Below the pieces are notes generated by a model, which had not been told where the DNA came from, did not search any database, and saw nothing but the letters and a program-made list of their open reading frames with translations. 64,000 nt of DNA from Porodaedalea pini. Its lineage: Eukaryota; Basidiomycota; Agaricomycetes; Hymenochaetales; Hymenochaetaceae. This document shows positions 1 through 10,905 of the stretch, one piece after another. The stretch lies in NCBI GenBank assembly GCA_002794775.1, contig NBAY01000050.1, positions 186,001-250,000 on the forward strand. Direction: 5' to 3'. Each line of letters opens with the position of its first letter. The stretch's first letter is position 1. The position numbers and the translations under genes were made by a program.

Positions 1-1
1 G

Positions 2-1312
2 TTTTTCATCGCAGATGGACAACTTTGGAGGAAATGATACTCAGGACCGCACCAACTCGTACTTGCACGAGATCGCCGATTCTCAGTCATGCAGTCAGCA
101 CACAATGACCTGGGACACAAAGGATTCTTTTCAGTACAACTACAAATCCACGATCGATTTTGGTGGCCCATGATGAGTTCCGACATACATTGGTTCCTGA
201 AGACATGTCACTTGTGCCAGACTCGGCAATTCACTCACATACAAATTCCACCAAACGTCCCAACACCAGCACCACTATTCACCAGGGTACACATAGATGT
301 GATGCTCATGCCCAAATCAGGGGGATTCAGGTATATTGTCCAGGCAAGAGACTCTCTCACAGGCTACCCGGAATTCTGACTCTTATGTGCTGACAACTCG
401 AGATTGATCGCCAACTTCATCTTCTAGGACATCATATGTCGATGGGGTTATGTACACGAGATCATTTCAGACAATGGTCCATCATTTGACAGCAAAGTAA
501 TCAGGATGTTGGCAAGATACGAAGTCCACAATATCCAAATCTCCCCCTATAACTTGAGAGCAAACAGAATTGTAGAGCAATGCCACAGGGACCTTAGGGA
601 AACACTGATGAAACTTGCCAGGAACGACAAAACTCGATGGTCACAACATGCATACCATGCCATATGGGCGGAGAGGATCACGATTCAGAAAGCAATGGGA
701 TATTCGCCATACTACATGGTCCATGGAGTCCAGCCGATCCTTCCATTTGACTTGGCCAAACAAACATACATGTCACCAGTATATACATTGAAGGTATCCC
801 AGTCAGAACTACTCACAGCATGAGCAAGGGCACTCCAGTGTTGACCAGAAGACTTGAAACAAGTACACTCGGCAGTCATGCGTGCTTGCTTCAAATCAAT
901 CCAGCAATTCGAAAAACACTACCAAAACACAATCCGAGACTACGACTTTGGCCCTGGAGCCCTGGTTCTGGTTCGAAACTCACAAATCAACACAGAACTA
1001 AGCCGGAAAGCCAAACCCAAATACCTCGGACCAATGGTAGTTGTTTGCCGAACAACTGGAGGATCATACATTCTCGCAGAACTCACAGGTGCAGTCTCAG
1101 CACTACGATATGCAGCCTTCAGAGTTATCCCGTACCACCCCCAAGCAAACATATTGACCCCAGTCACCCAGATAGTGGAGCAAACCAACTCAGAACTCGA
1201 CGATCTCACTAACAAACATTCAAAAATCAAAGGGGAGGAGCTCGGTGCCGAGGATCAGCCACAACCAACAGAAATCCTTGACACCGACTCTGGAACCGAA
1301 TCTGAATCATGA
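2..1312 (+). pseudogene. Gypsy integrase of element A, broken by five stops
   Basis: One frame runs from position 2 to the stop at 1312 and would encode the C-terminal end of Pol. It contains the HHCC zinc-binding module (H..HKG, then CHLC near 210), the catalytic core (HIDVM near 285-300, SDNGPSF near 468-490, the ANRIVEQ glutamate near 560-580) and a GPY/F-like module (YLGPMVVV near 1021). Integrase inserts the cDNA into nuclear DNA. In-frame stops lie at 35, 377, 425, 821 and 842; four are TGA and one is TAG. The paralogous integrase of element B has Arg at the position of the 377 stop, so that one is a CGA to TGA change. The copy is dead as it stands. An acidic tail follows the GPY module. 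Confidence 0.9.
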
Positions 1313-1530
1313 TACCCCATTATTCTCTTTGATATCTGTACTCATTCTGTTTCCTTTCACACAACAAACCCCCACTCTCAAACTTCGAAACTGCGAAATC
1401 CACAAAAAACAGTACCCTACTGAGCCTGGAAGGAAAAGCCGAGTCTTATACTTCCGTTGTAAAGCACAGTGTAATGTGGTACCAACCATAGACTAAATTC
1501 CCTTAATAAATAACAAACACCAAAACTACC
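1313..1530. other. Short non-coding gap between integrase and antisense gene of A
   Basis: A 218-bp stretch between the convergent ends of the integrase frame (+) and the antisense gene (-). I see no ORF or repeat. It would hold the 3' ends of two converging transcripts. Confidence 0.5.
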
Positions 1531-2747
1531 CTATTTTCTACCCTTCCCTTTTCCCTTCTTCTTCTTTTCCTTTTCTTCCTTCTCCTCCTGTTCTTGAACA
1601 GTCCGATAGTTAATGAAAGATTCCTTGTCAAGGAAGGGCATAGGCAGCATCCAGTCCTCAACCTCCTCATATTCGCTGAGATGACACGTAAGCTCATCGA
1701 CACGAGCCTCATACACCTCAAGATGACAATGAACGGCAGCCTGGCGCTCGCGAATTGACACACAAGACTTGGCAACATTCCTAGCCAACGCCCCAACCAG
1801 GACATTGATGGAAGCTGTGTCTGAGTAGTTGGGCACATCACTGAACTGCCAGACTGCACTGCCAATACTGATCAGGTCTGCCATGGAAAGCACGAGAGGA
1901 GTGAGCTGGGTACCACCATGCTGCCCATGGAACCTCTCAAAGACGCAGCGCACCTTATTCCATGAACAGCGAGTGCACCGCTGACTCTTGGGGACACCAT
2001 TGCATGACGCGCCTGCGACAATGCAAGTGTCGCAAGTGAGGGCAAACTGAACAGTCCGCCCTAGGTGTACCCCACCTCTGAGCAAATCCGGGTCCGGGCC
2101 ATCAGAAACGGCCTCTTTGGGCTTCACATCTCTCGCAGAAGATGCACCCACAGCACACGGAACCTTGGACAGACCAGGATGAGAAGGTCCTTCATTGCCG
2201 CTGGATTCAACCAGAACCGGCTTTCACTTCATCCCAGGCCTCGTAGGAGGGACGTTAGCTGCCACCACCTCAGAATGCGTGCGCAAACCACCAACCTACA
2301 TGGGAACAGTCAACCATGAAGATCAGGATTGGTACAGAAAGGAATGTTCACCTTCGCCACCTCACGCGGTATCTTCATGGATGAGGTGCTTCTGCTGACT
2401 GTCGAAGGATCGGTTTTTACAGTCCCAGCCGGCGCAGCCAGGAAAGGAGAGGTGGAAGTCCTATGAGGGGGCACGGTGGGCCCACCAGTACCTCAACGAG
2501 ACATGGCACTCGCATCTGAACCAGCTTGAGGCAACAATGTGGGAGAAATGACCTCCCCAGTTTCTGCTCCCAAACGTGTGAAGACAGGATGAGGGTGAGG
2601 CTGACGCATATGTGATCCATGACGGGGCAGAGATGGAATCAACTGAATAGGAGCAGAAGGGATCGCAGACAAAACTGGCAGAGGAGGACTGACCATACAT
2701 TGGAGTCGGCCCTGGAGCTCCTCGTCCGTCGCTGTAGGATACAGTGT
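1531..2747 (-). pseudogene. Antisense gene of element A, 3' part with Zn2Cys6-like cluster
   Basis: Continuation of the gene that starts at 14380. It covers the end of exon 2 (2747-2352), an intron at 2351-2296 (GTGAAC...TGTAG, 56 bp, phase 0) and exon 3 (2295-1531). Exon 3 encodes six cysteines spaced CX2CX6CX8CX2CX6C (codons 2034 to 1945), which fits the Gal4-type binuclear zinc cluster consensus, although the usual basic stretch between the cysteines is weak. A Lys/Glu-rich tail (KEEKEKKKKGKGKGRK) ends the protein. Two in-frame TGA codons, at 2493-2495 and 2224-2226, interrupt it. The gene runs opposite to pol, between integrase and 3' LTR. The family resembles proteins annotated as Zn2-C6 domain proteins in Agaricomycetes (recalled, not searched). 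Function unknown; DNA binding is inferred only from cysteine spacing. Confidence 0.7.
1945..2034 (-). other. Zn2Cys6-like cysteine cluster (element A)
   Basis: Spacing C-x2-C-x6-C-x8-C-x2-C-x6-C, with CDTC and CTRC as the two CxxC pairs. This falls inside the fungal Zn2Cys6 consensus (x2, x6, x5-12, x2, x6-8). All six cysteines are present despite stops elsewhere in the gene. Confidence 0.75.
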
Positions 2748-2751
2748 GCGC
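2748..2751. repeat. Target site duplication of element B, left copy (GCGC)
   Basis: GCGC abuts the first base of the left LTR and matches GCGC at 13493-13496 next to the right LTR. Four bp is short but within the gypsy range, and the frame restoration supports the junction. Confidence 0.85.
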
Positions 2752-3685
2752 TGTAGATCCTGACTTAGGGGTGTCTGGGATCAGCAGTCCTTTTGGGGAC
2801 GTGATCGTGTTGCTCTGGGAGGTTAGGGGTTGACTGCGGTGAGATCACTCGACGTACCGGTACGCATCGGTACGCTTTGGTACGCGCTGGTACACGTCGA
2901 TATTGAGTGCTAAGGTCAGGTACTCCTGTCGGCTCTGTACTTGACCAGTATGGAGTCGGTACGCACAGGTAATCAACACCGGTACAATGTGATCACGACA
3001 AGCGACGAGGTTCGAGTTACGGAGTAAGAGACGAGAGATGGTTTTGAGAGACGAGATGCTAAGACGAGGATGGAACGACTACGGGTTTTACAAGAACTAA
3101 GACAGATTGCACTCAAGTTACCCTATCTGAGGGAGACTCTGCGGTAGAACTGACTTGTCCTCTACCTACGACATGGGGTGCATATTTATACTAAGTCCAA
3201 AGATCTATCTACAGTTAATATTTTCCATACGGGCATAATGTGCATATCAGTTGAAACATAGAGAAGTCAAAAGGAAAAGTCATAGGTCATAGAGGCGCAC
3301 ATAGAGTGCATAGAAATCAGAAGAACATAGGAAAAACATAAATCATAATGAAGAAAAATGTCCGCATTGCGTCCGACCATACCGGTGCTCCACCAGAACT
3401 CAGATCGTCCAATCGGTATGTGGCTCCCATCATCGGACAGCAGTCTGGTACGCATCTTGGCTGTATGCTCCATGTGACCATGTCCCTAATCATCCAGATA
3501 AGATCTCCAGTACGTTCTGATATGCATTTGGAGGTCTCGGAACGTGTTGCTGATGCGATTGCGGGGTTCTGATTCAAAACTGGACTGATCAGATTCAGTC
3601 CAGTATTGATCGGTACACGTCAGAACCAGTTCTCGAGTGCTTCTGGAGTGATCGGCAGTGATGGGATGACCGGCATGGCTCTACA
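2752..3685 (-). repeat. 3' LTR of element B (left copy, 934 bp)
   Basis: Aligns end to end with 12560-13492. The first ~304 bp differ at about 26 positions and the last ~268 bp at about 29, nearly all transitions, yet the ~362 bp between (3056-3417) show no difference. It carries a 10-bp-phased GGTAC array at 2859-2893 and, on the - strand, a TATAAATA box (3183-3190). Termini form the inverted pair TGTAGA/TCTACA. Confidence 0.95.
2859..2893. promoter_or_regulatory. 10-bp-phased GGTAC array in left LTR of B
   Basis: GGTAC starts at 2859, 2869, 2879 and 2889, exactly one per 10 bp. Several copies read CGGTACGC, so CGG triplets recur with 7 bp between them on one strand. The same array is in the other LTR. 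Confidence 0.7.
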
Positions 3686-3846
3686 TCTCCTGGGGTGTTT
3701 AAATCGTGACTGTCCCCAGTCACGCCTTCTCTTCTTCTGATACGCGTGAGAAGCTTGATTACGCTGATCATGCATGTCAGGACATGCGAGAGAGGGCATT
3801 GGAAAAGTGGTCATACCGGCGGGTTTTTCTCCTGCTTCTTCCAACC
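3686..3846. other. Gap between 3' LTR of B and its antisense gene
   Basis: A 160-bp stretch with no ORF. Read on the - strand, CCCCAGGAGA directly precedes the LTR start and is the likely polypurine tract. A second purine run (GAAGAAGAGAAGG type) lies near 3725-3740. Confidence 0.5.
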
Positions 3847-6016
3847 ATGTCATCTCCGCACCGCAACAGCAGCAGCAGCAACAACAACAGCTCAGCGCCG
3901 CCTCAGCTGGCACGCAAAACACCCCGCGTACCAGGGTTTGTCGACAATGTCGACCCCATCAAGCATGAGAGGATCACGCAGGATGCCCACGAGATCGAGG
4001 AACGGCTGGTTGACATCGACCGGTACGTGCGACGCCGCCTTGGGCGGTATGTGAAGCAGCGGGAGATGTTATTGGCGGGGAGTCGGGGTCACGAGATTGG
4101 CGAATGGTGGAAGTGGGCCGAGTAGGCGTACGGCATGAAGGTGAGTCCTCAAAACTTGATCAAGCACACGTACCGAGCTGACCGACTCGAAATAGCGCAC
4201 CCTGGAGAGCTACTACCAGCTCTACTGGGACTCTGTGGTGCTGGCGAAGCGCCACCCGATCGTGTCCGATCTGCGGATGTACCTCCTGGTCATGCGGGTC
4301 TGGAAGGAGATGTGGTGGGTGCTGGATGGGCTCAACAAGCCCACCGCCAACCGGCTCTACAGTTGGTATTTCGCTGACCACCAGACGGTCGACCTCACCA
4401 AGTACCGGGGTGAGGGAGTCATCGTACCAGTTGCGGACTGGCTGGACGACGTACCGTACATCGGCGGAGAGCTCGAGCGCGTACTCGTACCCGATGGGTA
4501 CAGGTATAAGTTCACCTACCCTGTGGAGCGCGAGGTGCAACCGCGCTTCATCGGGGTCCCATCAGCTGTACCGGCAGTCAAGGTGTTCGTCGAACGTCTC
4601 AAAACGCCTGGTCTGCCCAAAGTTGAGGAGCGTGAGATTGAGGAGGAGGAGCGTGCCATCCCATGTACCAACGGTACCGCGTCTGCGCAACAGCAACAGC
4701 AGATGGGTCCGCACGAAGTTGAGGCGAGTGTGATGCATGAGGAGGAGTCTGGCGTACAGCATACTGGTGACGCCCCATCGGCACAACAGCAACAGCAGGT
4801 GGGTGCCGACAAGTGGCAATGGTGTACCACCATCGAAATCGCATCTGACAACAAGGACGCAATGCGTACCGGACAACACAAAGAGCCACTGTGGCAACAG
4901 CAGCAGCAACAATCCGCGCCAAGCACGGCGACGAGTGTCCTGCCCCCAGCAAATGCGCCTAGGGGTCTATTCTTTGAGATGGAGGCAGCCGCGGAGCACG
5001 AAGCCGAGCAGCGGGTGGAAGACGAGGCCGGTCTCACTGCCATGTTAGCCACTCAGGAGGAGGCTCGCAAGAAGGCAGAAGCGACGCGACAGGCACGTGA
5101 GCGCGGCCATCGGGAGAGTGGAGGAGGTGCACGTCGAGCATGTGAGTGAGGTCATGGGGGCCCTCACATGAAGCAACGCCGGGAGCCGCAGGTCGAAGAA
5201 GAGGGGGAGCATTTTGCCCCTGCAGAGCCTGATCCGGATCTGATGGAGGCTGAGAGTGGTGGCCCGTCATACCACCATGCAGACGAGGGACGTACCGACG
5301 GTACATTGGGTCCCACAGTCACCATGTTTGACGAGGTTGAACTGGTTAACCCAGCGACTGGTCGCCTATGCTGGGTGGGGCCGCTGCCAGTCCCTCTCGA
5401 GGAGACGTGCGCGAACTGCGCATGTTGGGGGAGAGTGTGCAAGGGGCAGCCTGGTAGGGCTTGCTTCCTCTGCATGGTCATCTGGTGGATGGGATGCTCA
5501 CTGGCGACCCAGGGACGTGCGAAGGAGGTCCGGGGCGGAAAGTCGGGTGGAAAGCGGAAATGCGCCGCCCACGACAAAGGCGTACCACGTGCCATGCCCA
5601 AGGCACTGCAGCAGCAGCAGCAGCCGTCTGCATCGTCTGCGCCACCTGCGCCGGCCTCTCTGATTGTGGTGGACACGCCGTCCCCACCGCCTCATGTACC
5701 AAGGCCCGCTGCCACATGCGTACTGCGGCAGCAGAAGCAACAACAGAGGGGGCGTGTTGCCTCGCCACCCGTTGCTGGGCCAAGCCAGTTCGCCAGCACC
5801 TACGAGGACCCGCACGAGCTTGTCTCGGAGCACGACTCCGAGGACGAGTTCGACCACGTCATCGCAGAGCTCGTCCACAATGTCCGCGAGCTCAAGCGTA
5901 GCTCACATTGTCTTGCTGCGGAGGCGACTTGTCAGGTGGCCAAAGTGGCCTCGATCCACACGTGCCTTGTGGCGCTCGAGAAGGGGAAGTGGGGCACTAG
6001 GGAGGAGGAGGACTAG
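3847..6016 (+). pseudogene. Antisense gene of element B: helical/polyQ protein with Zn2Cys6-like cluster
   Basis: Encoded opposite to pol, between integrase and 3' LTR. Exon 1 starts at ATG 3847 and runs to 4140; the intron is 4141-4195 (GTGAGT...ATAG, 55 bp); the next exon opens at 4196 in the same phase. The N-terminal half is charged and helical. The middle carries glutamine blocks (AQQQQQ twice, WQQQQQQ, LQQQQQ). A Glu/Arg/Ala-rich probable coiled coil lies near 4980-5110. The C-terminal part has six cysteines spaced CX2CX6CX7CX2CX7C (5408-5497). Damage: TAG at 4123-4125 in exon 1, TGA at 5147-5149, and a likely +1 slip near 5100, because the alternative frame there reads as coiled coil. 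The last exon ends in an acidic/basic tail at 6016. No function is known; it has the same position and cluster type as the gene in element A. Confidence 0.7.
5408..5497 (+). other. Zn2Cys6-like cysteine cluster (element B)
   Basis: Cysteines at residues 81, 84, 91, 99, 102 and 110 of the 5168-6016 frame, with an extra Cys at 86. Spacing fits the Zn2Cys6 consensus. The segment after the second CxxC is hydrophobic (MVIWWMG) and not basic, so specific DNA contact is uncertain. Confidence 0.65.
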
Positions 6017-6448
6017 TCGGTACACATTGGTACGCATTGGTACGACTTGGTCCTGCGGACGAGAAAAAGAAAAAGAAAAAAAAAAAAGAAAAATAATACA
6101 AAGTGTAGTAATTTATTTGTATATATTTTTGAATATGGATTTTTCTTTGTTTTTGTTAAGTTTTCGGTGTGATAAAACGAAAGAACAAATAGAAAAAGAA
6201 AAAGAAAGATCGTCCTTAAGTGTCCATTTGTGATTTTACTAATGTACTGGAAGGGAAATCAAAGATATGCCATATAGTTAATGTTTCAATAATCGAGAAA
6301 GTGTTCCGTATGAAAGAATTTAAAACAGTTCCATGGTCAAAACATAAACAGATCATAATTGATTAAAAGATAATAAAATAAAGAGGCATCGGTATGTGTC
6401 GGTATGCGTACCGGTACCTTGGATGGCGAACATAATCAGAATTTGCGA
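6017..6448. promoter_or_regulatory. Spacer of B with two GGTAC arrays and an A-rich tract
   Basis: Between the convergent ends of the antisense gene and pol. GGTAC occurs at 6019, 6029 and 6039 (10-bp phase, next repeat degraded to GGTCC at 6049), and GGTAT/GGTAC at 6391, 6401 and 6413. An A/G-rich low-complexity run lies at 6061-6096 and the middle is AT-rich. No ORF is convincing. The arrays bracket the antisense gene together with the LTR array at 2859. Confidence 0.55.
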
Positions 6449-9400
6449 CTAGGTATCAGAGTCCGATTCGGAGCCGTCTTCTTCTACCAGATCTTCCTTC
6501 ATCATGCTATGTTTGTCATCATCCTGTCGAAGGATTTCGTCAAGGGGAACAGAAATGTCAGATTGGGGAAAATAAGGAATGAGATGAAAAGCTGCAACCC
6601 GAATCTGGGAAACTGATCCATCGAGTTCCGAGATGATATATGCTCCGGAATGTGCCCTACGGACAACGATGTATGGTCCTAAGTACCGGGCCTTTGTCTT
6701 TCGGTCCAACTCCTTTTCGATCTGGGTGTTCCGTACAAGTACGAGTCGACCAGGCTGGAAATTGTAGTCCTTGATGACATGCTTATGGACTTCGGCGAAC
6801 TGTCGAGCATACTTGTGTTGAGCATCTCAAACCAACTGCGCAATCCTATCGAGGTCCGCCGGACGCTTCTGTAACTGGCGTGCCCAGGTCACTATCAGTT
6901 CCTTGGTATGCATCAGGGAATCCAACAGCAGAGTAAGATAAGTGGCCTCGGCAAGATCGAACGGAAGTACCGGCTCGACTCCATGAACCATGTAGTACAG
7001 CGACATACCGGTCGATTTCTGGATTGTGATGCGCTCGGCCCAGAATACTGAGTAAGTGTGCTCATGCCACTTGGAAGCGTTCCCATCGGCTGCCTTGATC
7101 AAGGCTTCCTGGACGTTGTAATGCCGTCATTTGACGATCCCGTTGGCCTGAGAATTATATGCCGAGATCTTGATGTGCAAAATGTGGTACCGATCCTGCA
7201 ACCAATCAAGCGCAGTGATAAATGGAGTACTGTTGTCGGTAACGAGTTCGGGACACGCACTGTACCGACACAGTAATTCCTGAAAAATGAACTGCCCGAT
7301 CGTGTGACCAGTCTGCTTTCACAACAGTCGGAACTCCGGGTAACTGGACAAGGAGCACCATGCATGTACGATGTAGTGAAAGCCTCCTGAAGCAGGCATG
7401 TGCTTCGTGTCGATGTGGATCCGGGCAAACAACGTCGGTACGTCCGGTACCGATGGCAGTATCGACACTTTCGTAGTCTGGTGCACCTGACAGATATGAC
7501 ATGTACACACGAAGTATTTGATGTCTTCCAAAATCGATGGCCACCAGAACCGATCCAGCAATCGAGTGCGTACCAAGTACACCCCCTTGTGTCCGAGATC
7601 GTCATGAGCCTGCTGAACAAGTGACCACCAGCGTTCTGGCTCAATGACCAACTGGGGATGCTCTCATCGGGTCTTTTGCCAAAGTCATCCCACTCGCACA
7701 AAGAATCTGGAGGCATACCGGACAAATGAGGGGAAGCGCTTCTCATCGATCTCCGAGGGCTTCCTTCCGTGTTCGAGGAGGTACCGAACCAACTCTAATC
7801 ACTTATCTCGCGACTTTACTGAATCCGAGGCCGGGAACTGCTGCCCCTGAGGATCCGTGGCTGTACCGGACCCTTCTTCGACGTCAGTACTCAACACCGC
7901 TCCATACAAAAATGCATACGCTGCATCGATCCACTCTTCATAGTTGTCTTCCTCCTGTGGGTCCTCTGGCATGGCTTGCCACCTCCACAGTCCGTCAGTA
8001 CACGTGAATTCCACAGCTGGTACATGGTGAAGCTCAAAGTCGAAAAGGAGAATTCCTGCGATCCACTGGTTTATCGTCGCGTTCAGCTGTAGATCCGGAT
8101 TGTTAATCATCCCTTTGACGTACGCTGCATCCATCTCGACCACCAGGAGCTTAACTCCATAAATAAACAACCTCACCGCCCTCAACGCCCTAAACAACCC
8201 GAATAACTTGATCTTCGGCTGGGAGTACGTCGCCTGTACTGAGTTCCAGTTGATCGACCCGAACTGATTAATCCTTCTCCTACCGTCTGGGTGATCCTGG
8301 CCTAACGTCCACCCTACTCCTATGATTGATGAATCCACCACTAAGTTAACCACTCTGTCTGACCCGTAGTCGATTGCGCACAGCGCTGGGCAGTCGATAA
8401 CGGCGTCCTTCAACGTGTCCATTGAATCCTGCTCTTCTGGTCCCCAATTGAATATGCTGTTTTTACGCGTAAGTTGGGTCAACGGTCGAGCTTTCTTTGT
8501 GAAATCCTTAATAAACACCCTCAACACACCAACCGTACCGAGAAATCCCTTCACCTCGGTCACCGTTTGACATGGGGGCCAATCCCGCACTTTCTGAACC
8601 TTCGAATTGTCCGGTTCGTGTCCTCGGTATGTGAGTTTATTCCCCAAAAATATTGCCAAATCGGTACACGCCTGGAATTTCTTCCCGGAAAATGTACCAC
8701 CCACTTTCCTCATCCTCTGCAGCACTCGGTTTACATTGCACAAGTGTTCGTAGATGAACCGGCGGATGCCCAGGTTCTCGGGAATTGTTTCAAACCCTCT
8801 GTCAGTACGCTCATACCGTGTAAACCCTCCTTGCATAATCACATCGTCCACAAACAGCTGTGCCACCTTAGGAATTTCGTCGCTGAGAATAAATTTGACG
8901 TCTCCATGGAGAATCTGCAGCAAATTTGTGTATCCCATCAGTAGTACCTTCAGCCGAAATGTACCGAGCGGGGTCTGGAATGTCATTAAGTCCCGGGACC
9001 GTTCATCGAGCATCCGCTGGTTGAAAGCAACAGCGAGATCAAGTACCGTGTAACACATGCACCCGCTGCACACATCCACTAGCATCTTGATGTCCGGTGG
9101 TACGGCTGAATCTTGAATGGTCACTCTGTTCAGATCCTGCAAGTCGATAACGAACCGTAAGGACGCTCTGTCTTTCTTCACCACACAAAACCACCTCGAG
9201 CGGTACAAGGAGTTCGACAGTTTGATAACTCTGGTGGCGATCTTCTCCCTGAGTATGTTTAGTGTCTTTTTGAGTATCCCAGGGGGGATCGGTATGTTCT
9301 TCCATACCCACGGTACGTGTGCCACTGTCAGTATGCATACTGGATCGAAATACGTCAGGTCCAAGGTTCCTCTCTCCGTCTCCGACCACACAAATGCTCC

Positions 9401-10021
9401 TTCCTGCAACATGATCAGATTCACCACCAACTTCCTCTCTTTGTCCCACAGAAATCTGCCAGAATCCAAATCCATTGTGTCCAGCCTTTCCTGCATAAAC
9501 TTTCCCGTTGGTACGAATGGTACCGGTTTTGTCGGCAACTTTGGCATGTCCGCCAATGGATCGGGATGTCCCCTTCGAACTATATGAAACTCCTCCAGTA
9601 ACACTCCCGGTATGGGATGGACCTTCTGTGCCACCTGCTTGTACGCCAAAACACTTCCTTCCTCCTCCATTGAATCCAACTCCACTGAGCCAAAGGTGTC
9701 CGAAGAAGCGTCCAAAGCAATGGTATAGGGAGACAAAAGAAAATTCAATCTCTGCGAATAAATAAACAGAGCTGGGGTATTCAAGATAAAACTTGGAGAA
9801 ATGTAACAGGAAATAGTTGAATCAGATTGATTTAAAACATTAGAAGACATTTGTTGAAAACTGTAAACGGGTTGAACAATTCGAGAATTAATTTTGGTCC
9901 GAGAAGGGGTCAGACGACAAGACAAATAATTGGGGTCATTAAAACGCAAAGATAAAATGTCTGTACACGAGCTCGGTACGCATACCGATGGATCCACTCC
10001 ATGGCACGTATTGCATACCAT
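6449..10021 (-). pseudogene. Pol of element B: reverse transcriptase, RNase H, integrase
   Basis: A single frame from about 10021 to 6449 holds RT, RNase H and integrase. The RT keeps the VLDLAVAF aspartate and the FVDD catalytic box. RNase H keeps the first Asp (VVDSS) and MDAAYV, but the usual Glu of the K-L-E-L-Y-type motif reads KIKLFG, so a catalytic acid appears to be lost. Integrase has HHCC (HDDLGHKG, CHIC), HIDTKHM, TDNSTPF and a GPY/F-like stretch (YLGPYIVV), ending in an acidic tail. Stops lie at 7799, 7685, 7664, 7319, 7127 and 6827 (leftmost base of each); every one is TGA. The protein cannot be made in full. The frame differs from the gag-protease frame, so either a frameshift was used or one has been acquired. 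Confidence 0.93.
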
Positions 10022-10053
10022 TGGATTCCACGCGTCTCGCCAGCACCGATGCG

Positions 10054-10842
10054 TCAGTTCCTCAACTTGTGAAAACCCAATTCCGGAGCACGCCAGAACG
10101 CCTGGATACCGGTTGACACCTTGCTCCTACGATTCCGATCTTGGGGGTCCATGATGGTTATATGCTGATCGCCCGACAAGAAATCCTTTGTTTCGCATTC
10201 GGTAAGAGCGAAAAATGGTCGCCCCAACAATACTTCAAATGGTGCCACCAAAACCACCTGAACCTGCAACTTCAAATCCACACCCGCTACCCTGAATCTG
10301 GTGTCTCAAATCCTTCCCAATGTTGATGACTTCCCTGCATCCGCGGCTTCGAGCATCATCACGTGATCCGGATCCAAATGAATTCCTAACTTCTCCCACA
10401 CGTCTTCCCGAATGATGCATACCACCGCCCCTTGATCGAGTATGGCTTCTGCTTTGATGGTGTCCTCGATCAATACCTTAATTACGCGGATGGGAAGCAC
10501 GTCATGTGCCACCGGTCCGGACTCCAAGAGAACCAGAGCCAACGACTCCGGTACCACTTGGTACTCTGCGACTTCGCTCCCTTCCTGGTCCGACTCAACG
10601 AGATTGACATTACCGACCGCGTACCACTTCGCTGTTGTCAACTCCTTCATCTGCCGCCTCATATCTGAAGACAGAGTGAGGAGCTCCCGCTGTGTCACCA
10701 TTACTGCTGAGTCTAACGTCCTCAACAATACCTTCTGAACCGTCGCCGGATCCTCAATTGGAGCAATGTACCAGAACTGTGGCTGGTTTCCGCCCGAATT
10801 CATCATCGATCTGCTCTCCTGGGGAATGTTCGGGTTACCCAC
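10054..10842 (-). pseudogene. Aspartic protease (retropepsin) region of element B
   Basis: The frame continues directly from gag. The active-site motif reads ILDQGAVVCII, so the usual DSG/DTG is DQG; variant third residues are common in basidiomycete gypsy elements as I recall, so this may or may not be inactivating. A second characteristic segment (VVLVAPFEVLLGRPFF) follows after a TGA at 10306-10308. The frame ends at 10054, and pol resumes in another frame. Confidence 0.8.
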
Positions 10843-10905
10843 TGGCTTCGGTACGCTCGATTTTGCATTCGAGGTCGTTGGTACGTTCGCTGGACCGGGT
10901 TTCGG

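Noticed and set aside
2417..2700. Separate small - strand genes at 2417-2700
   Set aside because: One of these frames is simply exon 2 of element A's antisense gene continued across the element B insertion; the others are shadow frames.
3317..3577. Open frames inside the LTRs of B (3267-3577 and 13074-13379)
   Set aside because: They occur in both LTRs as expected from repeated DNA, have no family signal and overlap the promoter core.
4516..5878. - strand Cys-rich ORFs (repeated CCCCC blocks)
   Set aside because: Reverse reading of the CAA/CAG glutamine blocks of element B's antisense gene.
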